A stretch of 64,000 nt of DNA from Cyanobacteria bacterium FACHB-DQ100. GTDB taxonomy: Bacteria > Cyanobacteriota > Cyanobacteriia > Leptolyngbyales > Leptolyngbyaceae. Position 1 is the first letter of the stretch; the number at the start of each line of letters is the position of its first letter. The stretch covers positions 150,698 to 214,697 of the forward strand of contig JACJNW010000035.1 of assembly GCA_014695195.1 (NCBI GenBank). Direction: 5' to 3'. The notes beneath the pieces were generated by a model, which was not told the DNA's origin, searched no databases, and saw only the letters and a program-made list of their open reading frames with translations. The position numbers and the translations under genes were made by a program. Positions 20,267-28,764 of this stretch are shown in pieces.

Positions 20267-20413
20267 ATGACTCGTTCAAAATTTGTTGCAGTGCTGACCG
20301 GAATTATCTCTCTGGTACTGGGTGTGGGTTACTTGTTGCTGGTTCAATTGCTCGATTTTCGCGGGGAAATGCTTCCGGCTCCGATCGAAGTAATTCCGCC
20401 GTTCTTTTTCTAA
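20267..20413 (+). CDS. 48-residue single-pass membrane protein
   Basis: ATG 20267 to TAA 20413 encodes MTRSKFVAVLTGIISLVLG and then a continuous hydrophobic helix (to about residue 28), a short charged turn (DFRGE), and a proline-containing tail ending PPFFF. Size, single helix and polar ends are those of a genuine small membrane protein. It lies between divergent and convergent neighbours, ending 1 nt before the DUF697 GTPase stop codon. I know no function for it. Confidence 0.6.
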   Translation: MTRSKFVAVLTGIISLVLGVGYLLLVQLLDFRGEMLPAPIEVIPPFFF

Positions 20414-20414
20414 A

Positions 20415-22010
20415 TCATCTCCAATCGTCGATCGTATCTTCGGACGATCGCGGAATTTCCTCGTATTCTGGCATTCTTAATTCTTCTAAAGGTTCTGGCG
20501 CTTCTGCTTTCATCTCAAGCTGCAACGGTCGAATCACTCGCGTCACTGCCTCTTGCATAAACGCTTTGATAAATTCATCGCGTCGATTGAGGTGGAACTG
20601 CTTCTGCACTACTTCTGAGATGCCACCATCGCCCCAGTTCTGATCATTGCGGAAATATTCGATAAAGCTCCGACCTGCAATGCGCGTTAGATAGGCAGCG
20701 CTCACCCCTTGAATGGCTCGACCGGCAATGAAGCCTGCAACACTGAATTGCATCGCAGTGGTCACAACCTCGATCGCACCTCGAACAATTCCCAATCCCA
20801 CCAGCGTTTTTGCAAGTGAAATCGCCATCTCCCGCGCATGGCCAGTCGTAATCTCACACCCATAAATTCGCCCAATTTCAACTACCATCTGAGCATTTAC
20901 CGCCGCTGTTGCCAGCAAATCAATGATTGGGATTGGGGTCGCAGCAATCACCCCGGCTCCGATCCACTGATAGCGATCGACTAATTTCTCTGCTTGTCTG
21001 CGTCGTTGCTCATCAATCAATCGCCGTGCTTCTTCGCCTAAACGCTGCGACTGAATCAGAATATTGTCCGCCAGCAGATCTTCGCCTTCAGTGCGTAGAA
21101 TCTGGGCAATGCGATCGATCAGCGCTGTCATTTCTGGGTCAGGATAGAGCCACTCTCCGGTTTCAGTCCGCATCGCTGGAGGATTTGCCGCGATCGCCAC
21201 AACATCCTCGAATGCTACCGTCCCGCGTACTCGCTGCCGTAACCGCGCCAAAATTGCCTCTAAATCTTCCTCGGTGTAGAGATCTGCTTTGTTGAGAACC
21301 AGGATCGATCGCTTCCCAATCTGGGTTAATGCTTGCAAGGGTTCATACTCCGACTGCCGCAAGTCGTTATCCAGCACAAACAGAACTAAATCTGCTTCAG
21401 TTGCCAATCGTCGCGCGAGCGTTTCACGCTCGGTTCCCACGACTCCCACCTCTAAAATTCCAGGCGTGTCCGTGATGATGATCTCTCGATCGACTCCGCT
21501 TAACTTCAATCGATGCGTTGCGCCTGCTTCCGTTGTGCCCATCGGTGCGCCCACTTCCCCGACAATCTGCCCCATGAGCGCATTAATCAGGGAAGTTTTC
21601 CCGGCTGATCCCGTTCCAAACACCACAAGCCGAAATTCCCCTCGCGCTAAATCTTGTTCAATCAGCTTCGATCGCAACATCAATTCTCGTCGTGCAATCT
21701 CATCCTGAATCTGCGCGACCTGCTGCCGAACTGCTTGTAAATTCTCTTGTGCCGCTTCTGTTTTGACTTCTGAAACTTTGGGAATTGCCCGTCTGCGGCG
21801 TTTGGTTTGATTTGGCAACCAGAAAAAATAATAGGTAAAGGCTGCGATCAAAACCGCCAGCAGCACAATTACCAGAAAAATTACCAAATTCGCCAGAAAT
21901 GGATTTGCGATCGCCCAACTTAATCGCGTGATCGAGTCGATTAGCCAGATCACCAGTCCCAGGATCACCGCAATACCGACAACCAGCGTAATCAGTCGAG
22001 ATAGGCGCAT
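20415..22010 (-). CDS. membrane-anchored Era-like GTPase with DUF697 domain
   Basis: 531 residues. Two N-terminal TM helices (about 7-27 and 38-68), a basic stretch KRRRR, a coiled-coil linker, then a G domain: G1 GTGSAGKTS (about 132-140), G3 DTPG (about 181), G4 NKAD (about 240). The C-terminal third (about 330-480, IGAGVIAATPIPIIDLLATAAVNAQMV) is the DUF697/YcjF-like hydrophobic domain. Such proteins are common in cyanobacteria and of unknown cellular role; a membrane-linked GTP switch is the inference. Confidence 0.88.
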   Translation of the reverse strand: MRLSRLITLVVGIAVILGLVIWLIDSITRLSWAIANPFLANLVIFLVIVLLAVLIAAFTYYFFWLPNQTKRRRRAIPKVSEVKTEAAQENLQAVRQQVAQIQDEIARRELMLRSKLIEQDLARGEFRLVVFGTGSAGKTSLINALMGQIVGEVGAPMGTTEAGATHRLKLSGVDREIIITDTPGILEVGVVGTERETLARRLATEADLVLFVLDNDLRQSEYEPLQALTQIGKRSILVLNKADLYTEEDLEAILARLRQRVRGTVAFEDVVAIAANPPAMRTETGEWLYPDPEMTALIDRIAQILRTEGEDLLADNILIQSQRLGEEARRLIDEQRRRQAEKLVDRYQWIGAGVIAATPIPIIDLLATAAVNAQMVVEIGRIYGCEITTGHAREMAISLAKTLVGLGIVRGAIEVVTTAMQFSVAGFIAGRAIQGVSAAYLTRIAGRSFIEYFRNDQNWGDGGISEVVQKQFHLNRRDEFIKAFMQEAVTRVIRPLQLEMKAEAPEPLEELRMPEYEEIPRSSEDTIDDWR

Positions 22011-22155
22011 GACTTTTACTTAGAGCGACTTTTCTCTATTGTGGCGGATCTGCCTCTTATCGATAAGCAACCTGAACGATCGTCAGTTGAATTTCTGAGC
22101 AAGATTTTCTATCGTCAAAACGTCGATACTCTCAAAATTCTAAAACGCAAAAACT

Positions 22156-22686
22156 ATGAGTCTTTTTGATCAAATCGTCAGCGCTGTCTCTAATCCCCAG
22201 CAGCAAGCCTCTACTAACCAACTCGGCAGCATTTTAGGTGTTGCTCAGCAAGTTGCAGGCAACCAAGGACTCGATCCAAATCTCACCCAAACGGTAATGT
22301 CGTTGCTTGGTGGGCATGTGCGATCGTCCTTGCAGCAAACGCAAGCCACTCAAGGCAATGCTCAGGTGCAAAACTTGGTCAGTCAATTTGCGGGACTCGG
22401 CAGTAATCCTCAAGCCGTTAACACGCTCTTCCCAGGAGCCGCCCAGCAGCAGGTGTCTGAAAATATTGCACAACAGACTGGACTGAACCCAGGCATGATT
22501 CAGTCAATGCTGCCCGTGCTTGTGCCGCTAGTTCTCAATCTCCTGCAAAGCGGCTCGATGCAGCAGGGCGCTCAATCGGGCGGTGGAAACCCAGTGCTGA
22601 ATACCTTTCTCGATGCCGATCGCGATGGCGATGTCGATGTCGGTGATGTCATGGGCATGGCTGGGCGATTCTTGGGTCAACGCTAA
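22156..22686 (+). CDS. DUF937-like protein with EF-hand-like loop
   Basis: 176 residues, Gln/Asn/Ala/Gly-rich. The N-terminal MSLFDQIVSAVSNP and the repeated IAQQTGLNPGMIQSMLPVLVPLVLNLL block resemble DUF937 (YidB-like) proteins. At the C-terminus DADRDGDVDVGDVM (about 154-167) is a dockerin/EF-hand type calcium loop. Role unknown. Confidence 0.7.
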   Translation: MSLFDQIVSAVSNPQQQASTNQLGSILGVAQQVAGNQGLDPNLTQTVMSLLGGHVRSSLQQTQATQGNAQVQNLVSQFAGLGSNPQAVNTLFPGAAQQQVSENIAQQTGLNPGMIQSMLPVLVPLVLNLLQSGSMQQGAQSGGGNPVLNTFLDADRDGDVDVGDVMGMAGRFLGQR

Positions 22687-22712
22687 ACGCTAGTCACCCA
22701 GAAAGCAAGAAA

Positions 22713-22738
22713 GCGGACAGGTTCAAGATCCTGTCCGC
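22713..22738. terminator. bidirectional hairpin between convergent genes
   Basis: Perfect 9-bp stem GCGGACAGG/CCTGTCCGC with an 8-nt loop lies between the DUF937-like gene and the RRM gene that face each other. There is no long T-run on either side. Confidence 0.6.
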
Positions 22739-22750
22739 CTTCATACTTCC

Positions 22751-23047
22751 TTAGTAATTGTTTTTGCTAAAGCTCTTGCCACCCCCGGCTGCGCCTGCCC
22801 GCGACTCTCGCGGCTTCGCTTTATTCACTTTAAGTTCTCGACCCAGCCATTCTGCACCGTCTAACTCAGCGATCGCCGCATCTTCTTGGGCATCTTCAGC
22901 CATCTCGACAAAAGCGAATCCCCGTTTTCTGCCCGTTTCTCGGTCTGTCGGAAGGCTCACTCGGCTGACTGTGCCGTACTCAGCAAACACTTCTTTGAGA
23001 TCCTCTTCGGTTGCCTGGAAGGACAAGTTTCCAATATAAATAGTCAC
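22751..23047 (-). CDS. RRM-type RNA-binding protein
   Basis: 98 residues: a single RNA-recognition motif with RNP2 IYIGNLSF (about 3-10) and RNP1 RGFAFVEM (about 42-49), and a short Gly/Ser/Lys-rich tail. Cyanobacterial proteins of this type are cold-responsive RNA binders that affect mRNA stability or localisation. I chose GTG 23047 because GGAGAG sits 4 nt upstream and the protein then starts at the usual TIYIGNLSF; ATG 23059 lacks such a site. A strong -10 (23152-23157) implies a leader of about 100 nt. Confidence 0.92.
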   Translation of the reverse strand: MTIYIGNLSFQATEEDLKEVFAEYGTVSRVSLPTDRETGRKRGFAFVEMAEDAQEDAAIAELDGAEWLGRELKVNKAKPRESRAGAAGGGKSFSKNNY

Positions 23048-23151
23048 GTTACTCTCCAAACCATTCTTGTGAGGGGCGAACTCGGAGAAAGCCGATCGAG
23101 CAGAACATCAATGCAACCCAACAGCCGTCGCCGAACTCTTGTTTTGAGAGT

Positions 23152-23157
23152 ATTATA
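23152..23157 (-). promoter_or_regulatory. consensus -10 element for the RRM gene
   Basis: On the minus strand TAGTATAATACT contains a perfect TATAAT, about 105 nt upstream of the GTG start. No good -35 is visible at 16-18 nt. A small inverted repeat CTCTcaaaacaAGAG follows near the predicted transcript start. Confidence 0.5.
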
Positions 23158-23487
23158 CTAGACTCATTCTGAATTGAGAAGCACAGTTACCGTCATTCGT
23201 CTACCTGTAAAAACAGGAATTTCTATCATTTGCCCTGTAAATTTCTATCGAAGCATCCGTGTAATTCCTGATGAAACGTTTTCAATGGTAAGAAAAGATT
23301 TTTTCTCAGAAAGTTGACAAAACGTTACAGAGTTAGCGAACCTAGAAGATAGGAATCAGTGCTGTGCGCTGTTCTAGAACGAGCGAGTTTAGCAGGAACG
23401 AGTAAGATTCAAAATTTTTTAAGAATCTCTCGCTTCTGTCTGTAGCGCAGGCAACAATCAGCTAGGTTAGGAGAGAAAACTTCTTTT

Positions 23488-23506
23488 CTTAACCTCGCCT
23501 TAAGTC
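23488..23506 (+). promoter_or_regulatory. Pho box upstream of pstS
   Basis: CTTAACCT (23488-23495), a 3-nt gap, then CTTAAGTC (23499-23506): two direct 8-mers with 11-bp period, matching the cyanobacterial SphR/PhoB-type Pho box (consensus CTTAACCT repeats). TACTCT at 23515-23520 could be the -10, so transcription would start near 23527. This makes ATG 23560 rather than GTG 23512 the pstS start. The remainder of the 23160-23480 gap shows an AT-rich imperfect hairpin near 23408-23429 and nothing else recognised. Confidence 0.75.
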
Positions 23507-23559
23507 TGTAGGTGTACTCTGTGAGAATACCTACATACGTTGCCTTGCGTTTTATTTTT

Positions 23560-24678
23560 ATGGCGTTTTTTCAACAAAGAATCCGTTTAGGTCTGTCTTT
23601 CTCCTCGATTGCAGCCCTGATGATGGGCGTAGCAGCTTGTTCCCCTCAAACTACGACCACACCTCAGGGCGCTACGGGCAGCAGTCCCACTGCTCCAACT
23701 GCTTCGGCTCCCAATGCAGGAGCAGCAGTCTCGATCAACGGAGCGGGAGCGACGGCTCCGAGTCTGCTGTACCAACGCTGGTTCCAGGAATATAACAAGC
23801 AAAACCCAGGTGTCCAAATCAGCTATGACTCCGTGGGTAGCGGTGCAGGCGTGAAGCGGTTCATCGATCAAACCGTTGATTTTGGAGCCTCTGACGATCC
23901 CCTGAAGGACGAGGATCGAACAAAAGTTCCGGCAGAACGCGGCAAAGCGGTTCAGGTTCCCTCGACAGGGTTGTTTATCGTCATGGGATACAACGTGCCT
24001 GGGCTGGCGGATCTGAAGCTGTCGCGCGAAGCGCTCTGCGGCATTGTCGATGGGTCGATCAAATCTTGGGACGACCCGAAAATCAAAAAAGATAACCCGA
24101 ATGCTCCCAGTCAGCCGCTGACCTTTGTTCACCGCTCTGACGGCAGTGGCACAACAGCAATTTTCACCTCGCACGTTGCCAAAGCCTGCCCGAATTGGAA
24201 AGCAGGTTCAGGTAAATCCGTGGAGTGGCCGACCGGAACTGGCGGTAAAGGCAATGAGGGTGTGACTGCTCAGATTCAGCAGACCCCGGGCGCGGTTGGA
24301 TATATTGAGTATTCTTTTGCAAAGCAAAATAATGTGACGGCTGCAAGTTTGCAGAACAAATCGGGTGCATTCATTGCCCCGACTCCTGAAGCTGCGGCTA
24401 AAGCATTCTCCGGCGCGAGCGTTCCGGCTGACTTTGCGATGAAGGTTCCTGATCCAGAGGGCAAAGATGCCTACCCGATCGCCGGCTTGACTTACCTGCT
24501 GCTGTACGAAAATCCGAAAGACCCCGCTAAAGCAAAGGCGTTTAACGATTTCATCAGATGGGCTTACACAGACGGCAAAGCCTTTACAAATGAATTAGGG
24601 TTCATTCCTCTGCCGGAAGATGTGTCGACCAAGGCGGCTTCCGCATTAGATTCAATCAAGGTTGCGGCAACGAAGTAG
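23560..24678 (+). CDS. pstS: phosphate ABC transporter substrate-binding lipoprotein
   Basis: About 372 residues. Periplasmic phosphate-binding component of the high-affinity Pst system. A lipoprotein signal with MGVAAC lipobox is followed by a Thr/Pro/Ala linker and the mature domain (GAGATAPSLLYQRWFQEY, YDSVGSGAGVKRF, DFGASDDPL, HRSDGSGTTAIF). The SGAG and SGTT loops bind phosphate. First gene of pstSCAB, downstream of a Pho box, so phosphate-starvation induction is expected. Confidence 0.96.
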   Translation: MAFFQQRIRLGLSFSSIAALMMGVAACSPQTTTTPQGATGSSPTAPTASAPNAGAAVSINGAGATAPSLLYQRWFQEYNKQNPGVQISYDSVGSGAGVKRFIDQTVDFGASDDPLKDEDRTKVPAERGKAVQVPSTGLFIVMGYNVPGLADLKLSREALCGIVDGSIKSWDDPKIKKDNPNAPSQPLTFVHRSDGSGTTAIFTSHVAKACPNWKAGSGKSVEWPTGTGGKGNEGVTAQIQQTPGAVGYIEYSFAKQNNVTAASLQNKSGAFIAPTPEAAAKAFSGASVPADFAMKVPDPEGKDAYPIAGLTYLLLYENPKDPAKAKAFNDFIRWAYTDGKAFTNELGFIPLPEDVSTKAASALDSIKVAATK

Positions 24679-24688
24679 TTGCGGTGAT

Positions 24689-24719
24689 TGGCTAGAGAGA
24701 ACAAATGGCTCTCTAGCCA
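24689..24719 (+). promoter_or_regulatory. perfect 11-bp intercistronic hairpin, pstS-pstC
   Basis: TGGCTAGAGAG (24689-24699) and CTCTCTAGCCA (24709-24719) pair fully around a 9-nt loop, 10 nt after the pstS stop and 50 nt before pstC. There is no T-run, so it is more likely an mRNA-stabilising or partial-termination structure that raises PstS over the permease subunits. Confidence 0.75.
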
Positions 24720-24769
24720 GTGCACGATCGCGTGGTATTGTTTTTATCACTTTCTGTAAAACGGTTTTT

Positions 24770-25726
24770 ATGGCTGCGCCTGCGGAGCGATCATCGCGAA
24801 TGTCTTGGAGACGTACACCTGCGTCTCGCTTGACTGATAAGGGATTTATTTGGTTGACGGCTGCGTTTGCGGTTGGCGTTGGGGTGTTGTTATTAGCGAT
24901 CGCAGGTCGAGTCGGAACGGATGCGCTCCCGGCAATTCAGAAATTTGGGCTTGGGTTTCTCGTTACGAGCCGATGGAGCGTCAATGATGAAGTGTTTGGC
25001 GCACTGACTCAGATTTATGGAACGCTGGTGACTTCGTTTTTGGCACTGTTACTGGCGGTGCCTGTTGGCATTGGAGTGGCGCTATTTTTGAGCGAAGACT
25101 TTTTGCCGCCGCGTGTAAAGCAGCCGATCGTCTTTATGGTTGAACTGCTGGCAGCAATTCCGAGCGTGGTATACGGATTGTGGGGCATTTTCGTGCTGAT
25201 CCCGGTGCTACGCCCGTTTGGAATATGGTTGAATTCGACGCTGGGCTGGATTCCGATCTTCAGTACGGCTCCCGCAGGGCCTGGAATCTATGCAGCAGGA
25301 ATTATTTTGGCAATCATGATTTTGCCGATTATTGCAGCAATTTCGCGGGATGCGCTCGTGGCGGTTCCATCTGAATTGCGCCAAGCTGCTTATGGATTAG
25401 GTGCAACTCGATGGGAGACAATTTTTAGAGTCTTGTTGCCCGCCGCGTTTTCTGGAATTGTCGGTGGCATTATGTTGGCACTCGGTCGGGCAATGGGTGA
25501 GACGATGGCAGTGACGATGGTGATTGGTAACGTCGATTCGATCCGATCGCTCTCGATTTTGTCTCAAGGTTCGACGGTGGCTTCGCTGTTAGCGAACCAA
25601 TTTGCGGAAGCGAGTGGGCTGCAAGTGGCATCATTGATGTATGCCGCGCTGATTTTGTTTGCCTTAACGCTGGTTGTAAATGTGTTAGCGGAAATTGTCG
25701 TTCGCCGATTCAGCATGAAGCTTTAG
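24770..25726 (+). CDS. pstC: phosphate ABC transporter permease PstC
   Basis: 318 residues from ATG 24770 (the frame is open 36 codons further, through the hairpin, which cannot be coding). About six TM helices, with the EAA-type loop DALVAVPSELRQAAYGLGATRWETIFRVLLP and an extended N-terminus. It forms the inner-membrane channel with PstA. Confidence 0.96.
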   Translation: MAAPAERSSRMSWRRTPASRLTDKGFIWLTAAFAVGVGVLLLAIAGRVGTDALPAIQKFGLGFLVTSRWSVNDEVFGALTQIYGTLVTSFLALLLAVPVGIGVALFLSEDFLPPRVKQPIVFMVELLAAIPSVVYGLWGIFVLIPVLRPFGIWLNSTLGWIPIFSTAPAGPGIYAAGIILAIMILPIIAAISRDALVAVPSELRQAAYGLGATRWETIFRVLLPAAFSGIVGGIMLALGRAMGETMAVTMVIGNVDSIRSLSILSQGSTVASLLANQFAEASGLQVASLMYAALILFALTLVVNVLAEIVVRRFSMKL

Positions 25727-25757
25727 GCGCTACGATCAAATTGAGATAAGAACTTGT

Positions 25758-26633
25758 ATGGATTCTCCAGAATTTGCGACATCAGGGCGCAGCTTAAAAC
25801 GATCGCCCGGTTCTCCCCGAACCTTGTTTTCTTCCGCCATGACCGTTGTGGCGTTTCTCTGTGCAGGGTTGGCACTGATTCCGCTAGCGGCGGTGATGAT
25901 TTATGTGCTGATTAACGGCGCTTCTCGACTCACGCCTAGCGTCTTTTTGGAACTGCCTCCGGCTCCCGGACTGGCAGGTGGAGGATTCGGCAATGCGTTC
26001 TTGGGAACGTTGTTGACCGTTGGCATCGCCTCATTGATGGCAATTCCGTTTGGAATTATTGGGGCAATTTACTTGTCTGAGTTTGGACGAGACACGAAGC
26101 TAGCGGAGACCGTGAACTTCTTAACGAACGTCTTGAGCGGTGTGCCGTCGATCGTCATTGGGGCGTTTGCGTATGCGGTTGTGGTGCTGCGGACGGGGAC
26201 ATTCTCAGCAGTGGCAGGTGGGTTTGCGCTGGCGGTGTTGATGTTGCCGACGATCGTCAGAACCGCAGCCGAGGCGCTGGAAGCTGTGCCAAATGAGTAT
26301 CGTCAAGCGGCGATCGGACTGGGTTCGACTCGGCTGCAAACGACCTTACAGATTGTGCTGCCGTCAGCGACTCCGGCGATCGTCACCGGAATTTTGCTAG
26401 CATTGGCACGGGCTGCGGGTGAAACGGCTCCGGTGCTGTTCACGGCTTCTTTCAACCGATTCTGGAATACAACCTTGTGGCAACCGACGGCAACGATGTC
26501 ACGGCTAGTGTTTGACTTTGCTACGTCTCCGTTTAAAGCGCAACAAGAGCTTGCGTGGGCAGGCTCATTAGTCTTAGTTTTGTTGGTTTTGATCACAAGC
26601 ATTTTGTCGCGCATGGTGATTAAACGTCGATAA
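25758..26633 (+). CDS. pstA: phosphate ABC transporter permease PstA
   Basis: 291 residues, six TM helices, EAA loop [24 protein letters not shown] and the PstA-typical [13 protein letters not shown]. Starts 31 nt after pstC in the same operon. Confidence 0.96.
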   Translation: MDSPEFATSGRSLKRSPGSPRTLFSSAMTVVAFLCAGLALIPLAAVMIYVLINGASRLTPSVFLELPPAPGLAGGGFGNAFLGTLLTVGIASLMAIPFGIIGAIYLSEFGRDTKLAETVNFLTNVLSGVPSIVIGAFAYAVVVLRTGTFSAVAGGFALAVLMLPTIVRTAAEALEAVPNEYRQAAIGLGSTRLQTTLQIVLPSATPAIVTGILLALARAAGETAPVLFTASFNRFWNTTLWQPTATMSRLVFDFATSPFKAQQELAWAGSLVLVLLVLITSILSRMVIKRR

Positions 26634-26674
26634 GTCTTTTTACCGCTTCGATCCCTTATTCCTCTATTCACTTT

Positions 26675-27481
26675 ATGACTTCTAGAGTTCAGGACGTTCG
26701 TCAAACCGAAAGCGTCTTTCGCACTGAAAACCTCAACATCTACTACGGCGACTTCTTGGCAGTGCGAGATGTGTCGATCGAGATCCCCAAAAACGCTGTC
26801 ACCGCTTTTATTGGGCCTTCGGGCTGCGGTAAGAGTACGGTGATTCGCTGCTTCAATCGATTAAATGATTTGATCAATTCGTTCCGCACCGACGGCAAGA
26901 TTTATTATCACAATCAAGATCTCTATGCGCCTGAGGTTGATCCGGTCGAAGTGCGGCGGCAGATTGGCATGGTGTTCCAAAAGCCAAACCCATTTCCCAA
27001 AACCATTTATGACAATATTGCGTTTGGGCCTCGGTTGCTTGGGTTCAAGGGCGATATGGATGAGTTGGTGGAACGATCACTCAAACAAGCGGCACTCTGG
27101 GACGATGTGAAAGATAAGCTCAAAGCTTACGGAACAGATTTGTCGGGAGGTCAGCAGCAGCGTTTATGTATTGCGCGGGCGATCGCGGTGCAGCCCGAAG
27201 TGATTTTGATGGACGAGCCTTGTTCGGCACTTGACCCGATTTCGACGCTGAAGGTTGAAGATCTGCTGCAACAATTAAAAGAGAAATATACGATCGTGAT
27301 TGTGACGCACAATATGCAGCAAGCGTCTCGTGCATCAGATTACACCGCATTTTTCAACGTAGAAGCGAACTCGAAAGGACAAAGAACCGGATACATTGTG
27401 GAATACGAGCGCACGGAGCGAATTTTCCAAAATCCGCAAGAACAAGCGACTCAAGCTTATGTCAGCGGTCGTTTCGGCTAA
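26675..27481 (+). CDS. pstB: phosphate ABC transporter ATPase
   Basis: 268 residues. Walker [10 protein letters not shown] (about 48-56), signature LSGGQQQR, Walker [14 protein letters not shown] and switch His in [15 protein letters not shown]-like start ([14 protein letters not shown]) is characteristic of PstB. Last gene of pstSCAB; no phoU follows. Confidence 0.97.
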   Translation: MTSRVQDVRQTESVFRTENLNIYYGDFLAVRDVSIEIPKNAVTAFIGPSGCGKSTVIRCFNRLNDLINSFRTDGKIYYHNQDLYAPEVDPVEVRRQIGMVFQKPNPFPKTIYDNIAFGPRLLGFKGDMDELVERSLKQAALWDDVKDKLKAYGTDLSGGQQQRLCIARAIAVQPEVILMDEPCSALDPISTLKVEDLLQQLKEKYTIVIVTHNMQQASRASDYTAFFNVEANSKGQRTGYIVEYERTERIFQNPQEQATQAYVSGRFG

Positions 27482-27508
27482 ATCACAGGTTTGACAGGCT
27501 GAGAGGAG

Positions 27509-27538
27509 GGAGCAAGGTTTATCTTGCTTCTTTTTTTT
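27509..27538 (+). terminator. pst operon terminator
   Basis: 8-bp stem GGAGCAAG/CTTGCTTC (one G-U) with GTTTAT loop and eight T. It overlaps the last codons of the convergent DUF2993 gene. Confidence 0.88.
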
Positions 27539-28298
27539 GCGGGCTGCGAAGCTGCACAAAGCTGGCAACCTCTAATCGAGAGGCTTCGAGCTTCAGGGTG
27601 AGAATGCGGGCGGTAATGTTTGAGGCTTCGAGCTGGCGTAAATCGGTACGATCGCGAATTAGAGCTTCGATGGCGCGGGTCACAGGTTCGGGACTCGGTT
27701 GATTGTTTGCCCAGACTTTGAGATTGTTTAGTTGCAGCGATCGACCTGAAACGATTTGCGGTTCGGCTTCGGCAACGATTTTAAGCTTCGCGGGATCGCC
27801 TTGCTCTTGGAGTTCAATTTGAAACCGGATTCGGTTTTGTGGCAGTAGGGTCAGTTGGGGATTGAGGAAGTCGTAACGCTCGATCTGTCTTGCTTGTCGC
27901 CGCAGGAGCTGAAGTCCGAGATTGCGGAGCCGAGCGGTGACAAAGGGCGATCGTAAAGCGCGATCGATATCTGCTTGGGTGAGAACCACGCGAACGCCTG
28001 CTTGCAACGGTTTTGCAAGTTTACGGCTTCTGAGTTGTAGCGAGATCGGATCGGTTTCGACTTCTAACGTATCGATGCGGAATTCCTGAATTGGGAAAAG
28101 TCCTCGTCCAGCAATGCGAACGAGATTGGCGCGACCTTGAATAATTTGGTAACTCGGAGCATTATCGACTCGCACCTGAAGCTGTTCTGCGGCAACGAGT
28201 TGTTTGCGGATTTGGGTTTCGGCGACGCGATCGACTACGATTCCGGTTGGGGAAAGGATGCCGAGTAAGCTTGAGAGCAAGATGGTGAAGAAGTCCAT
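27519..28298 (-). CDS. DUF2993 (LmeA-like) protein
   Basis: 259 residues. An N-terminal hydrophobic helix (FFTILLSSLLGILSPTGIVV) then a single DUF2993 domain rich in beta-strands (VDNAPSYQIIQGRANLVRIAGRGL, RIDTLEVETDPISL). The family is related to lipid-binding TULIP/BPI-like and AsmA-like envelope proteins. Probably periplasmic, membrane-tethered. It is convergent with pstB and shares its 3' end with the pst terminator. Confidence 0.8.
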   Translation of the reverse strand: MDFFTILLSSLLGILSPTGIVVDRVAETQIRKQLVAAEQLQVRVDNAPSYQIIQGRANLVRIAGRGLFPIQEFRIDTLEVETDPISLQLRSRKLAKPLQAGVRVVLTQADIDRALRSPFVTARLRNLGLQLLRRQARQIERYDFLNPQLTLLPQNRIRFQIELQEQGDPAKLKIVAEAEPQIVSGRSLQLNNLKVWANNQPSPEPVTRAIEALIRDRTDLRQLEASNITARILTLKLEASRLEVASFVQLRSPQKKEAR

Positions 28299-28356
28299 AT
28301 CCGGGTAACTCGCAATTCTTGATACTTAATTGATACTTGATGTGCTTGATGCTGCT

Positions 28357-28440
28357 AATGACTGCATCAAGCCTGAAAATCTCGTCGTTGAGTCTGCGAA
28401 TCTCGTCATCGAGTCTGCAAACCCCGTCGTTGAGTTTATA
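28357..28440. repeat. four degenerate 21-bp tandem repeats
   Basis: Units 28357-28377, 28378-28398, 28399-28419 and 28420-28440; the middle two read AATCTCGTCGTTGAGTCTGCG and a near copy. They lie upstream of the DUF2993 start. Translated on the minus strand they give a RLDDEI-like 7-residue repeat, but I do not think this is a gene. Confidence 0.7.
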
Positions 28441-28512
28441 ATCCGCGCGATTAGCCGTATCAAACTGTTCCGTCAAGAATTGTTGCCTTGAAGGAGCAGT
28501 GAGTATGTCAAG

Positions 28513-28763
28513 TTAACGTAAGTTCGACGAGTTTTCTCGCTGCGGTTTGAGCGACTGCTTGCCCCCTAAATCCCCCACACGTGGGGGACTTCAAGCCCAC
28601 TTCTTTTATTCAAAGTCCCCCATTCATGGGGGATTTAGGGGGCTGAAGCCGACTCAAACGCAGCGAGCTACAACTTGTGTGTACACGGTAGCATTCATAG
28701 GGAATTTAGGGGGCAACCCGGATTCAGCATCGAAGCGAATTCTGTCTGTCGAACTCACGTCAA
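28513..28763. mobile_element. MITE-like non-coding inverted-repeat element, about 250 bp
   Basis: Terminal inverted repeats TTAACGTAAGTTCGAC (28513-28528) and the reverse complement of TTGACGTGAGTTCGAC (28748-28763) match at 14 of 16 positions. Inside is a second, larger imperfect palindrome: 28536-28577 pairs with 28627-28667, including CCCCCTAAATCCCCCA, and its centre holds two small hairpins (CCCCCacacGTGGGGG type). No coding capacity. A copy of the GGGAATTTAGGGGGC motif recurs at 28700-28715. The element abuts the stop codon of tsaC-like gene. A class-II non-autonomous element is the best explanation. Confidence 0.7.
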
Positions 28764-28764
28764 G

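Noticed and set aside
23512..23559. Upstream GTG start for pstS
   Set aside because: It overlaps the predicted -10 and lies ahead of the predicted transcript start; ATG 23560 gives a proper lipoprotein signal.
28162..28476. 104-codon minus-strand frame with 7-residue repeats (RLDDEI type)
   Set aside because: It overlaps the DUF2993 start by 137 bp and consists mainly of translated 21-bp repeats and a shifted frame of the real gene.
28536..28667. CRISPR-like repeat/spacer pattern
   Set aside because: The CCCCC-rich repeats are inverted, not direct, and lack regular spacers; no cas genes are in the window.
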